DNA of 64,000 nt from Aminobacter sp. AP02 (lineage in GTDB: Bacteria; Pseudomonadota; Alphaproteobacteria; Rhizobiales; Rhizobiaceae): contig NZ_QGGX01000005.1 of NCBI RefSeq assembly GCF_003148805.1, forward strand, positions 62,001-126,000, given 5' to 3'. The notes under the pieces were generated by a model. The model ran no database searches and was not told the DNA's origin. It worked only from the letters and a program-made list of their open reading frames with translations. Below are positions 9,780 to 21,009 of the stretch, piece by piece. Every line of letters begins with the position of its first letter. The stretch's first letter is position 1. A program made the position numbers and the translations under genes.

Positions 9780-10364
9780 CTAAAAGCCGAATGAGGCCTG
9801 GGCGACCGGAGGCGGGCCGACGCGTACGCCTTCGAGCACCAGCATCTTTTCCTTCATGTTCGAGCCGCCGGTGGCCGAAAAGCCGCCGATCTTGCCGCCT
9901 GCCGCCAGGATGCGGTGGCACGGAATGACGAGCGGGATCGGGTTGGCGCCGAGGGCTGCGCCGGTTTCACGAAACAGGCCCTTGCGGCCGGCCTTTTCGG
10001 CAAGTCCGCCATAGGTCGTGGTTTCGCCATGGTGGAGGTTTCTCGCCGCGGCATAGATGTCCCTGCGGAAATCGTCGATGCCCGCTAGGTCGACCGGCAC
10101 ATCGGAAAAATCGACCTCAACGCCTTCGGCATAACGCCTGATGTCGGCGATCAGGGCCGTGATCCATTGCGGCGGAGTGCGGTCGCCGGCACGGGTGGCG
10201 CCGACGAGGCGCAGCAGGCGCCGTTCGGCCGCGGCATAGGTCTTTTCGGGCAGGCAGACGCGGGTCAGCCCAGCGTCGCTCCATGCCAGCGCCATGAAGC
10301 CGAGAGCGGTTTCGAAGACGGCGTGTCCGGGGAGGGGGAAGCTAATTGCGGTTTCCACTGCCAT
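9780..10364 (-). CDS. ogt: methylated-DNA--protein-cysteine S-methyltransferase
   Basis: Suicide DNA repair protein that moves the alkyl group from O6-alkylguanine to its own cysteine. It has 194 residues, with a degenerate N-terminal domain and the C-terminal DNA-binding/acceptor domain: FRRDIYAAARNLHHGETTTYGGLAEKAG, then NPIPLVIPCHRILAAGGKIGGF with the acceptor Cys at about 149 in PCHR. No Ada-type regulatory domain, so this is the Ogt/MGMT form. Its stop lies one base from that of the convergent secreted-protein gene, with no room for a separate terminator. Confidence 0.93.
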   Translation of the reverse strand: MAVETAISFPLPGHAVFETALGFMALAWSDAGLTRVCLPEKTYAAAERRLLRLVGATRAGDRTPPQWITALIADIRRYAEGVEVDFSDVPVDLAGIDDFRRDIYAAARNLHHGETTTYGGLAEKAGRKGLFRETGAALGANPIPLVIPCHRILAAGGKIGGFSATGGSNMKEKMLVLEGVRVGPPPVAQASFGF

Positions 10365-10511
10365 TCCTTTCCCATCTGCTTCCAGTACAAATCAGGAACA
10401 TTTTCGCACGATCCGCGACCGCATGCCACCCGAAAACCACAACCGCCTGTGGATTGCCCGGACTCATACGTTGTTGTAAGGAGTTGGACGGGACGAAATC
10501 ATTAATAGAGT

Positions 10512-11561
10512 GTGCATTTGCCGGCGATAAAGACCCACCTGCTGATTTCAGCGGCACTGGCGACGGCTCTGCTGTCTGGCTGCCAGACCAACACGGCGGC
10601 GCTCAGCACCGACCTTTCGACGGGCGCGGACGTGGCCCTGGCTTCCGAAATCGACCTGTCCTTGCCCGATACGGTGGCCGTGGTGCCGACGTCTTATGCC
10701 GGCACCGACACGCCGCTCGCAGGTACCGCACTGGCTGCGGCCGCCGCGGCAGAAGCAACCCAAACCTTGGCCGCCGAAGCGCCTGCTCAAGCGGCCGTTG
10801 CCGCAGCAGCCAAGGCCGAAGCACCGGCAGTTCCAACTGCCAAGGCCGAAGCGCCGGCCGTTGCCGCGGCAGATGCGGCCAAGGCGCCGGCCGTCGCAGT
10901 CACTACACCTGTGCCCGAGACCGCAGCGCCGGCTGTTGCCACCGCCGCTGCCAAGGCGCCGCTCGACCCGCTGGACGCGCCGATGGCCGGCGGCGAGATC
11001 ATCATCGCCGCCAATGCGCCAAAACTGTTCGGCAAGTTTCCGCCGGCGCCGACTATCGCCGACTACGCGCTGCCGGCGACCGCGCCGGTTCCGGCGAGCT
11101 TCCAGGTCGCCTCGCTCGGCGATGTCGCCCCCGAAAGCTTCACACCGTCGTCTTATGCCGTGCCCGACAGCCCGGCTCTTGTGTCACGCGGCAAGATCGA
11201 CCAGCTGATCGCCAAGTATGCCGCCCTTTACGAGGTGCCGGAGAGTTTCGTGCGGCGCGTGGTCAACCGCGAAAGCACCTTCAATCCGCTGGCCTATAAC
11301 AAGGGCCATTGGGGCCTGATGCAGATCAAGCACGCCACCGCGCGCGGCATGGGCTATGACGGCCCGGCCAACGGCCTGCTCGACGCCGAGACCAACCTCA
11401 AATTCGCCGTCAAATATCTGCGTGGCGCCTGGATGGTGGCCGACGGCAATGAGGACCAGGCCGACAAGCTCTATCAGAGCGGCTATTATTACCACGCCAA
11501 GCGCAAGGGCCTGCTCGACGAGACCGGGCTTGGCCGCGACCGCGTGCGCCATCGCGGCTGA
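10512..11561 (+). CDS. lipoprotein lytic transglycosylase, SLT domain
   Basis: Probable outer-membrane lipoprotein that cleaves peptidoglycan. A signal with lipobox (ALLSGC, lipid Cys about 24) precedes a low-complexity Ala/Pro/Lys linker (about 70-155, built of AEAPAV-like units) and a C-terminal SLT domain (about 225-349). That domain has the catalytic Glu in VVNRESTFNP (E254), GLMQIKHATARGMGY, and the closing YQSGYYYHAKRKG. The start is GTG at 10512 (a TTG two codons on is an alternative). The linker is long enough to span part of the periplasm. Confidence 0.88.
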   Translation: MHLPAIKTHLLISAALATALLSGCQTNTAALSTDLSTGADVALASEIDLSLPDTVAVVPTSYAGTDTPLAGTALAAAAAAEATQTLAAEAPAQAAVAAAAKAEAPAVPTAKAEAPAVAAADAAKAPAVAVTTPVPETAAPAVATAAAKAPLDPLDAPMAGGEIIIAANAPKLFGKFPPAPTIADYALPATAPVPASFQVASLGDVAPESFTPSSYAVPDSPALVSRGKIDQLIAKYAALYEVPESFVRRVVNRESTFNPLAYNKGHWGLMQIKHATARGMGYDGPANGLLDAETNLKFAVKYLRGAWMVADGNEDQADKLYQSGYYYHAKRKGLLDETGLGRDRVRHRG

Positions 11562-11566
11562 CGCAT

Positions 11567-12049
11567 TTGCCCTCCGAACCCGGAGAAAATGACATTCGCC
11601 TGCGCAAGGTGCTGCCGAGCGAACTGAAAACGGCGCGGTGGCCGCACGGTTTTGCGATGCGGACGTTTGAGACGTCCGATGCGCTGGCGCTGCACACTTT
11701 GTTGGCACTGGTCTTCGACGACGGCACCGACGGGCCGTTCGAGCAGTGGTGGCCACGCATTTCGGGCGATGCCGAATTCGACCCCGCACTGTGTTTCCTG
11801 GTCCTCGACGGCGGGGGCCGGCTGGCCGGAGCCGCGTTGTGCTGGTCGGGCGGCTTCGTGAAGGACCTTGCCGTTCACGCCGACTTTCGCGGGCTGGGCA
11901 TTGCCGAGGCGCTGATGTGGCACGTCTTTGCCACTTTTGCGGCGCGCGGGGCGCCGCATGTCGACCTCAAGACCAACCTTGTCGGCAATGCCGCAGCCGT
12001 GCGCCTCTATCGCCGGCTCGGCATGGTCGAGGTTGACTGGGCCGGGTGA
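11567..12049 (+). CDS. GNAT-family N-acetyltransferase
   Basis: Acetyl-CoA dependent acyltransferase of unknown substrate. A late GNAT core is visible: CFLVLDGGGRLAGAAL (beta2-3), FVKDLAVHADFRGLGIAEALM (beta4, with the acetyl-CoA pyrophosphate loop R-G-L-G-I-A), and NLVGNAAAVRLYRRLGMVEVD (beta5-alpha4). It has 160 residues from TTG at 11567, five bases past the transglycosylase stop, so it is probably co-transcribed. An internal ATG at residue 31 is an alternative but would shorten beta1. The repeat array follows at once. Confidence 0.8.
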   Translation: MPSEPGENDIRLRKVLPSELKTARWPHGFAMRTFETSDALALHTLLALVFDDGTDGPFEQWWPRISGDAEFDPALCFLVLDGGGRLAGAALCWSGGFVKDLAVHADFRGLGIAEALMWHVFATFAARGAPHVDLKTNLVGNAAAVRLYRRLGMVEVDWAG

Positions 12050-12100
12050 GGGCGGCGCATAGTTCTTCACCGCCACGCCCCGTTTCCGGTCTGGCCATTG

Positions 12101-12206
12101 TCATCCTTCGACAAGCTCATCCTTCGACAAGCTCATCCTTCGACAAGCTCATCCTTCGACAAGCTCAGGATTCGACAAGCTCATCCTTCGACAAGCTCAG
12201 GATGAG
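12101..12206. repeat. 16-bp tandem repeat array (REP-like half-sites)
   Basis: Six head-to-tail 16-bp units, TCATCCTTCGACAAGC, start at 12101, 12117, 12133, 12149, 12165 (variant TCAGGATTCGACAAGC) and 12181, then a final TCAGGATGAGG. The unit is half of the palindrome CATCCTTCGACAAGCTCAGG, a motif known from palindromic repeats of many proteobacteria. The last unit plus tail forms the full palindrome. Confidence 0.9.
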
Positions 12207-12687
12207 GAATTCGGGAGGCGGAGCGCGAGGCCGAGCCTTCCGATAGTCTTGTATGTGGCGCGAACCTCGCGCTCCGTCGGCGATTTCTGTTCCCGCCCGT
12301 TCCGCTTCCGCAGGCATGGGCATTTTCGCCCTTGCCCCACTAGCGCATCGTCCAGCGCACCCGGGCCGTAGTGCCCGGAGGGGAACCCTTGGACGGAACC
12401 TCCCCGGACCGTGAGCCACGTTAGCCCAAGATCGGAGGCGCCGGTTCCTCCCCACAGATCACCGTCGCGACCGGCGTTCCCATGGGAGGAACTGGCGATG
12501 ATTGTAGGTGAGGTTTTCAGGGCGTGGAAAAACGGGGTGGGTCTATCCACGCGGTCTGCTGACAGATGGTGACACCAGGCCTCGACAGGTGAAATACATT
12601 AGATCGGCGTAATATTGGTGTCCCGTTGCGATGACGTCTTTTCTTTTCTGCAATTTGCACTTGTCTTCCAAGTAAATTCTATCTCAA
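12207..12687. other. Structured non-coding region, 480 bp
   Basis: No believable gene. A perfect 12-bp inverted repeat (CGGAGCGCGAGG at 12219-12230 with CCTCGCGCTCCG at 12265-12276) sits next to the tandem array. Further short stems follow, e.g. CCGGG...CCCGG near 12360-12378. The part after about 12560 is clearly richer in A+T than its surroundings and leads into the nuclease gene. It could be a repeat element or an RNA gene; no Rfam family was recognised. Confidence 0.45.
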
Positions 12688-13503
12688 ATGTTTACTAGGA
12701 GACGGAGGGGTGGGGCGTTGAACAAATTACCTAAGAAATTCGTTGACCGAGTTGCGCCGGGCTTGAAAAAGTATCAGCGCATTGCATTGATGCAGCAGAA
12801 GGCCGACGTGGCAGAGGCTGATACAGTCACACTGGTGAAGGACATACTCGCTGACGTCTTCGGATACGATAAGTATGACGATCTGACTGCCGAACATCAA
12901 ATCAAAGCGACATTCTGCGATCTTGCTATCAGGATCGGCGGGCAGCTTCGCTTACTCATCGAAGTCAAGTCCGCGGGCAGCAGTCTGGCGGAAAATCATC
13001 TGCGGCAGGTGATCGACTATGGCGCGCACCAGGGAATCCACTGGGTCATCCTGACGAATGCCATCGAGTGGCGGCTGGTGCGCATTTACGTGGCCAACCA
13101 GATCAGCCATGAGGAGGTTTGCCGGATCGCGTTCGCAGACCTGAATGCCAAGAACGATGACCATCTGCAGCAGCTGTTCTTGTTCGCCAAGGAAGGTCTG
13201 ACCACCGACGCCATGGATGCGTTCCACCAGCAGGCCCAGCTTTTCAACAAGTTCACAGTCTCAGCGCTCCTTCGGTCCGAACCCGTGATTTCGGTGCTTC
13301 GGCGGGAGATCAGACGGCTGTTCCCAGACATTAAGGTCGCACAAGAGAATCTTGCGCTTCTCGTCGAAAATGAAGTGATCAAGCGAGACACGATTGAGGG
13401 CGACAAAGCTAAGGAGGCCAATACGAGGATCAAGAAGGCTTCCCAAAAGCTGGAGCGTGTAAAGTGCAAGACGTTGAAGGCAGCAAGCCTGGATGCATCA
13501 TAA
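12688..13503 (+). CDS. stand-alone type I restriction R-subunit N-terminal-like nuclease domain protein
   Basis: Contains the PD-(D/E)xK nuclease core seen at the N-terminus of HsdR: TAEHQIKATFCDLAIRI with Asp78, then LLIEVKSAG with Glu92-x-Lys94, and a following Gln in HLRQVIDYG (Q107). The rest of HsdR (helicase/translocase) is absent: 271 residues, with a helical C-terminal half ending in a Lys-rich tail. No hsdM, hsdS or methylase is adjacent. It may act as a solitary DNA-processing or defence protein. ATG at 12688 is used here; TTG at 12718 (MNKLPKKFVDRVAPGLKK) has GGAGG upstream and may be the real start. The upstream DNA is AT-rich, suggesting acquisition. Confidence 0.8.
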   Translation: MFTRRRRGGALNKLPKKFVDRVAPGLKKYQRIALMQQKADVAEADTVTLVKDILADVFGYDKYDDLTAEHQIKATFCDLAIRIGGQLRLLIEVKSAGSSLAENHLRQVIDYGAHQGIHWVILTNAIEWRLVRIYVANQISHEEVCRIAFADLNAKNDDHLQQLFLFAKEGLTTDAMDAFHQQAQLFNKFTVSALLRSEPVISVLRREIRRLFPDIKVAQENLALLVENEVIKRDTIEGDKAKEANTRIKKASQKLERVKCKTLKAASLDAS

Positions 13504-13531
13504 AATGACCTTCGCTGGCATTGGGGACGCA

Positions 13532-14706
13532 ATGAAGAAGGAAAGTCTGATGGACTACGCTCGTCACTTCGGGCGGCCGCTTATGGCGATGTTGGCCCTT
13601 TTTTCTGGGAGCTATCGACTGCTTCTGCAGAAGAAAAAGCAACCTTAAGGATCGCCGTCGCTGCTCCAATGTCCGGTGAGTTTGCTCCAATGGGCGATCA
13701 GATACATCGAGGAGTAGAACTGGCGATCGCGGATATTAATGCCGGCGGCGGCATAGCCGGCCAAAAGCTCGAAATCGACGTTGTCGACGACAAGGGGGAT
13801 GGCCGGACGGCGGTAGCGGTGGCTACGAACCTTGCCAAGTCCGGCGTACGGTTCGTGGTCGGCCACTTCAATTCCGGAGCGTCGATCCCTGCTTCGGAAG
13901 TGTATGCAAGAATGGGCGTATTCATGATCAGCCCGGCATCGACCAATCCGTACTTCACTGACCGTAGCGGTAAGGGAAAGAACCTCTGGAACACGCACCG
14001 GACAGCTGGGCGGGACGACGTACAGGGCCGTCTGGCCGGAGAGTACATCGCACAGGCATTTGCCGGCAAAAGTACCGCGATCCTGAGCGACGGCACTCCT
14101 TATGGAGACGGCTTGGCCACCAAGGCCAAAGCCGCGTTGAAGGCCGCCGGGCAGCCGGAGAAGCTGATGTCCAAGGTCAAGGTCGGGGAGAAAGACATGT
14201 CGCGGCTGATTGCCCGGATGAAGGCAAAGAAGATTGATGTGGTCTTTTTCGGTGGCTTGGCCGACGAGATGGCGACGCTTGTGCGCCAATCAGGCGAAGC
14301 TGGTTTCAAGCCGCAGTTCATAGCTGGAGACGGTATCTTCACAGCCGATTTCCCCCATGCGGCAGGTCCCGATGTGGCTGGGACGATGTTTGCGTTCTCG
14401 CTGGAGGATCGAGACCATCCGGACGCGCAATCTGTCGTCGGGCGATTCAGGGCGAAAGGATTCGAGCCGGAAGCGTACACGCTCAAAGCGTATGCCGCCG
14501 TTCAGGTGATCGCAAAGGGCATCGAAGTTGCCGGGAAAAGTGAGCCGAAGGCCGTTGCCAAGGCCATTCGCTAAGGCCCTCCAATTCCAACGGTGCTGGG
14601 AACGCTGACTTTCGACGTCCATGGTGATCGCCGCGAGCCGGACGTTGCCTGGTATGTGTGGAAGCCCAATGGAACTGGCGGCTATTCTCCCGTCATGCAG
14701 AAATGA
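13532..14706 (+). pseudogene. branched-chain amino-acid ABC transporter substrate-binding protein, frameshift plus nonsense
   Basis: A LivJ/LivK-type periplasmic binding protein broken twice. The signal peptide (ATG at 13532, ending ...PLMAMLALF) and the mature part (STASAEEKATLRIAVAAP) are in different frames. They meet at a run of six T (13599-13604), where one extra T would restore a normal signal and cleavage site. The main domain then runs open (MSGEFAPMGDQIHRG, VVGHFNSGASIPASEVY, ISPASTNP) to a TAA at 14572, after AVAKAIR. The same frame continues with GPPIPTVLGTLTFDVHGDRR and AWYVWKP to a second stop at 14704, where the family normally ends. No permease or ATPase genes are nearby. Confidence 0.85.
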
Positions 14707-14839
14707 CGACTCTTCCTCCGGTCAGTGCAGGGTGATGCGGCTAACGCGAGTCGGCTGATGGTTTGATCTTGCGAGGGCATCGGGCTGCCGCTGTAATTGC
14801 AGCGGCAGGGGTTCCTTCCGGTGGCCGCGCCCAATGTGC

Positions 14840-15538
14840 TCACTGCCTCCCCGCAAGCCCATCCAGCAAAACGTCCAGGCCTTTCCTGAACGTCCCGTCC
14901 CAATCATTGTCCAGCAGCAGGCGCGTGCGCTGGATGGTCGGGTGGCGTTCGCCGAGGGTTGAAAGGCGCTGCTGTGCCGCGGCCTTTTCGTCGTCCGTGA
15001 GTTCGAAGCTCGCCCGGGTGATCGTGGCGCCCATCACGTAGTTCCACAGCGACCATATCGCGACGTTGAGATCGGCATCGGCGACGCCGGCGCGCGACAG
15101 GATGCTGCCCAGCAGTTCCAGCCGGCCGAGGATGCCCGGGCCGAGCGCGCGGCGCGGCAAAAGCGATGCCGACCAGGGATGGCGCAGCATGCTTTTGCGC
15201 CAGTCCTCGAGCATGTGGACGACTTCGTCGCGCCAGTTGCGCGGTTCGCCCGTTTGCGGCGGTTCGCGATAGGCCAGCACCTGGTCGAGCGCCAGGTCGA
15301 AGACCTTTTCCTTGTTGTCGACATGCCAATAAAGGCTCATCGCGCCCGCGCCGAGGCGATCGGCCAGGCGCCGCATCGACATGCCGCCGACCCCTTCCGC
15401 GTCCAGCAGTTCCACCGCTGTCGCCACGATCCGCTCGCGCGACAGCGGCGGTTCACTGCCCGGCTGCTTGGTGGGCTCAAGTTTCGCGCCTGCCCGTCGG
15501 GGCTTCCTGCCCGGGGCGTCGCTGCGTTTGGCTGCCAT
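14840..15538 (-). CDS. TetR-family regulator (TetR_C type)
   Basis: DNA-binding repressor of 232 residues. After a basic Pro/Lys-rich head, the HTH reads LSRERIVATAVELLDAEGV, then MSMRRLADRLGAGAMSLYWHV with NKEKVFDLALD. The C-terminal ligand domain resembles that of tetracycline-repressor type proteins (WRKSMLRHPW, LNYVMGATI-like helices). The start is ATG at 15538 with AGGAAAG upstream; the frame is open further back but lacks a ribosome site. It is divergent from a RidA-like secreted protein, with two similar 17-bp palindromes between the two genes, so it probably represses both. The ligand is unknown. Confidence 0.88.
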   Translation of the reverse strand: MAAKRSDAPGRKPRRAGAKLEPTKQPGSEPPLSRERIVATAVELLDAEGVGGMSMRRLADRLGAGAMSLYWHVDNKEKVFDLALDQVLAYREPPQTGEPRNWRDEVVHMLEDWRKSMLRHPWSASLLPRRALGPGILGRLELLGSILSRAGVADADLNVAIWSLWNYVMGATITRASFELTDDEKAAAQQRLSTLGERHPTIQRTRLLLDNDWDGTFRKGLDVLLDGLAGRQ

Positions 15539-15605
15539 TCGTCTTTCCTGCTCCGTAGGCCGATCTTGGCTGGCGGTGCTGAGAATGTCGATGCCCGCCG
15601 ATTGA

Positions 15606-15646
15606 CTCGTATAGCGTACGAGAGGATAACTAGTACAGTGTACGAC
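15606..15646. promoter_or_regulatory. Two TetR operator candidates
   Basis: Two related 17-bp sequences, CTCGTATAGCGTACGAG (15606-15622) and CTAGTACAGTGTACGAC (15630-15646), with centres 24 bp apart. The first has perfect 6-bp arms; the second has a perfect GTACAGTGTAC core. They lie between the divergent TetR and RidA-like genes and probably overlap both promoters. Confidence 0.75.
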
Positions 15647-15727
15647 TCGACGGCGGAACGGGCACGGTGTCAAACATGCCGGTTGCCGGGCAGGTTGCCG
15701 CCGAGCGCGGAGCCAAAGGGAAAAATC

Positions 15728-16210
15728 ATGTCACGCACGTTCAACCATCTGCTTGCAGGAGGACTGACCATCATGACCATCGGCGTTGCCGGCGCGGCTA
15801 TCGCGAGCGATCTCAAGCTGACCATCGTCAATCCGAAGAACCTGCATGACCCGTCGCCGAACGGCTACAGCACGGCGGTGATTGTGCCCGGCGGGGCGCG
15901 GGTGGCCTATATCTCGGGGCAGGGCGGCCAGGACGGCACCGGGGCGTTGTCGCCGGACTTCGCGGTGCAGGTGAAGCAGGCCTATGCCAATCTGGGGGCG
16001 GCGCTGGCCGGGATCGGCGCTGCGCCGGACCAGGTCGCCAAGCTCACGGTTTTCGTGGTCGACCATGACATGGCCAAGCTCGGAGTGCTGACCGAGAGCG
16101 TGAAGGCGATGTTCGGCACGGCACTGCCGGCCCAGACGCTGGTGCCCGTGCCCAAGCTTGCGGTCGACGCCATGCTGTTCGAGGTCGAGGCGGTCGTCGT
16201 GCTGAAGTAG
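15728..16210 (+). CDS. secreted RidA/YjgF-family protein
   Basis: RidA-fold protein (trimeric barrel; cytosolic relatives deaminate reactive enamines/imines) with an export signal: MSRTFNHLLAGGLTIMTIGVAGAAIASD, then the core VAYISGQGGQDGTG, QVKQAYANLGAALAGIGA, VAKLTVFVVDH and QTLVPVPKLAVDAMLFEVEA. The Arg that binds the imine carboxylate in canonical RidA (in an R-P-A-R-S-type motif) is not kept here (ALPAQTLVPV), so classical imine deaminase activity is doubtful. ATG at 15728 with AAGGGA upstream. Divergent from a TetR gene and probably its target. Confidence 0.82.
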   Translation: MSRTFNHLLAGGLTIMTIGVAGAAIASDLKLTIVNPKNLHDPSPNGYSTAVIVPGGARVAYISGQGGQDGTGALSPDFAVQVKQAYANLGAALAGIGAAPDQVAKLTVFVVDHDMAKLGVLTESVKAMFGTALPAQTLVPVPKLAVDAMLFEVEAVVVLK

Positions 16211-16243
16211 CGGGGTGCGCGGAGAGGGTCGCGCGCGGTGCGG

Positions 16244-16597
16244 CTACATTCGCGCCTTCATCTCCAGCGCCCACGCGCGGCCCTCGTCGCCACCCCACAA
16301 CAGCCAGGCGATGTAGCCGGCGGAGGGGTTTTGCTCGTTGCCGTAGTTCTTGCCGCGCTTGTCGACCTCGTGGCGGGCGAAATAGCTGACCATGCGCTTG
16401 ACGGTGTGGGGCGAAAGCTCGGTACGGGCGACAAGTTCCTCGGCGCGACTGAGGCCGATCTCGGTGCTGCCGCGTCCGAATTGTTTGCGAAGCGCGAGGC
16501 CCCTGGCGGCGTTGTCGGCCACTACCTTAGGCGGGATGAGGTTGAGCCCCGCGGCCTCGCGTCGGATTTCGTCGAACGGGTCGTAGGCGATGGGCAT
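16244..16597 (-). CDS. conserved hypothetical protein with GYIAWLLWGGD motif
   Basis: 117-residue basic helical protein of unknown function. The visible blocks are VVADNAARGLALRKQFGRG, SRAEELVARTELSPHTVKRM, SYFARHEVDKRGKNYGNEQ and GYIAWLLWGGDEGRAWA. From memory, a similar RGL.LR..GRGGT...SP.T..RM..FF.RHE......GYIAWLLWGGD arrangement occurs in phage-associated proteins and polymerase-linked domains, so it may be of phage origin; this is recollection, not a search. AGGAA lies 7 bases before the ATG at 16597. No other phage genes are nearby. Confidence 0.75.
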   Translation of the reverse strand: MPIAYDPFDEIRREAAGLNLIPPKVVADNAARGLALRKQFGRGSTEIGLSRAEELVARTELSPHTVKRMVSYFARHEVDKRGKNYGNEQNPSAGYIAWLLWGGDEGRAWALEMKARM

Positions 16598-16659
16598 CGG
16601 GCGATTCCTGCTGGCCGGGCAGGGTAGCGGGATGCGGTCAGGATGGGGAGGGTGCAGAT

Positions 16660-16684
16660 CCCTTCTCCCCATGTGGGAGAAGGG
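16660..16684. repeat. REP-like palindrome, copy A
   Basis: CCCTTCTCCC / GGGAGAAGGG stem (10 bp) with a 5-base loop, between two genes of the same strand. Same family as the copy at 17223. Confidence 0.75.
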
Positions 16685-16699
16685 GCACCGTGGATGTGC

Positions 16700-17074
16700 C
16701 TACTTTGAGGCATAAACCGCGCATTTGCCGGTTGTCTTCATCTTGTATTTCTTGCCGACCGAATTGCAGCGCTCCAGCGCCTGCTTCTCGGCAGCCGCCT
16801 GGGACGGTGCGTTGAGGGAGTCGGCGCAGTAGAATGCCTCGACACCGCCCAGATGCGTTTGTGCGTAGGCCGAGTGGCCGGAAGCCGCGACATAGCCCTT
16901 GTAGGCGTCCTGGCATGGGCCCTTTGTCCAGGCGAACTGCGTGGCATAGCGCTTCTTGCCTTCGTTTCCGGCCAGCGATCCCTTGTCCTTGGCCATTGCC
17001 ACGCCCGGCATTGCCGCAACCAAAAGCCCTGCCAGCACCGATCCCAGTGCCAGTTGAACAGTTTTCAATGTCAT
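16700..17074 (-). CDS. secreted hypothetical protein
   Basis: 124-residue exported protein of no recognised family. Signal peptide MTLKTVQLALGSVLAGLLVAAMPGVAMA, then a Lys-rich soluble domain with four Cys (KGPCQDAYKGY, AFYCADSLNAPS, ALERCNSVGKKY, GKCAVYASK), probably disulfide-bonded. The layout (repeated Ala/Cys blocks, a C-terminal CAVYA) resembles small DUF4189-like periplasmic proteins, but I do not assign it. A purine-rich GGGGGAGTGAGGGA directly precedes the ATG at 17074. Flanked by two copies of a REP-like palindrome. Confidence 0.75.
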   Translation of the reverse strand: MTLKTVQLALGSVLAGLLVAAMPGVAMAKDKGSLAGNEGKKRYATQFAWTKGPCQDAYKGYVAASGHSAYAQTHLGGVEAFYCADSLNAPSQAAAEKQALERCNSVGKKYKMKTTGKCAVYASK

Positions 17075-17222
17075 TCCCTCACTCCCCCAGTCGAAGGTGA
17101 GAAAGTTACCTGCAATTTATGCGAGTGGGAAGGTGATGACGAAGAAATTCACGCGCAGCCTGAAAAGGAAGCCGCATGTTATATTAGATGTTGCTTCTGT
17201 AGAATCAGGCAGTGGCAAGGAT

Positions 17223-17252
17223 TTCCTTCTCCCCGCGTTTGGGGAGAAGGAA
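17223..17252. repeat. REP-like palindrome, copy B
   Basis: Perfect 12-bp arms TTCCTTCTCCCC / GGGGAGAAGGAA with a 6-base loop, 17 bases past the carB stop. No T-run follows, so it is more likely a dispersed repeat than a true terminator. Confidence 0.8.
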
Positions 17253-17268
17253 GATCCGACTTTGCGGC

Positions 17269-20763
<3,495 letters not shown>

Positions 20764-21009
20764 TGTGTACGGTCCGTAAAATATGCCTGCGCGAAGAACC
20801 GGGACGGGAGAATCCCGGCCGGTGCGCAAGAAGAGTCAACTAGAGGCTAGGCGGGCCTTATAGGGGAAGGTTGGGGAGGGGGGAACCCCAAAAAACGCTT
20901 TTCCTGTGACAGGATGCGGGTTTGATGCCAGTCGGTTGCGTGCAGTGTGCGACGCATTGCGCAAAGAACGGACGCCGGTGCCGGCGACCGTCCCTGCGCA
21001 GGGGTTGGA

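Noticed and set aside
12197-12550. 117-codon minus-strand frame across the structured region
   Set aside because: No ribosome site, low-complexity translation and strong overlap with inverted repeats; better explained as non-coding.
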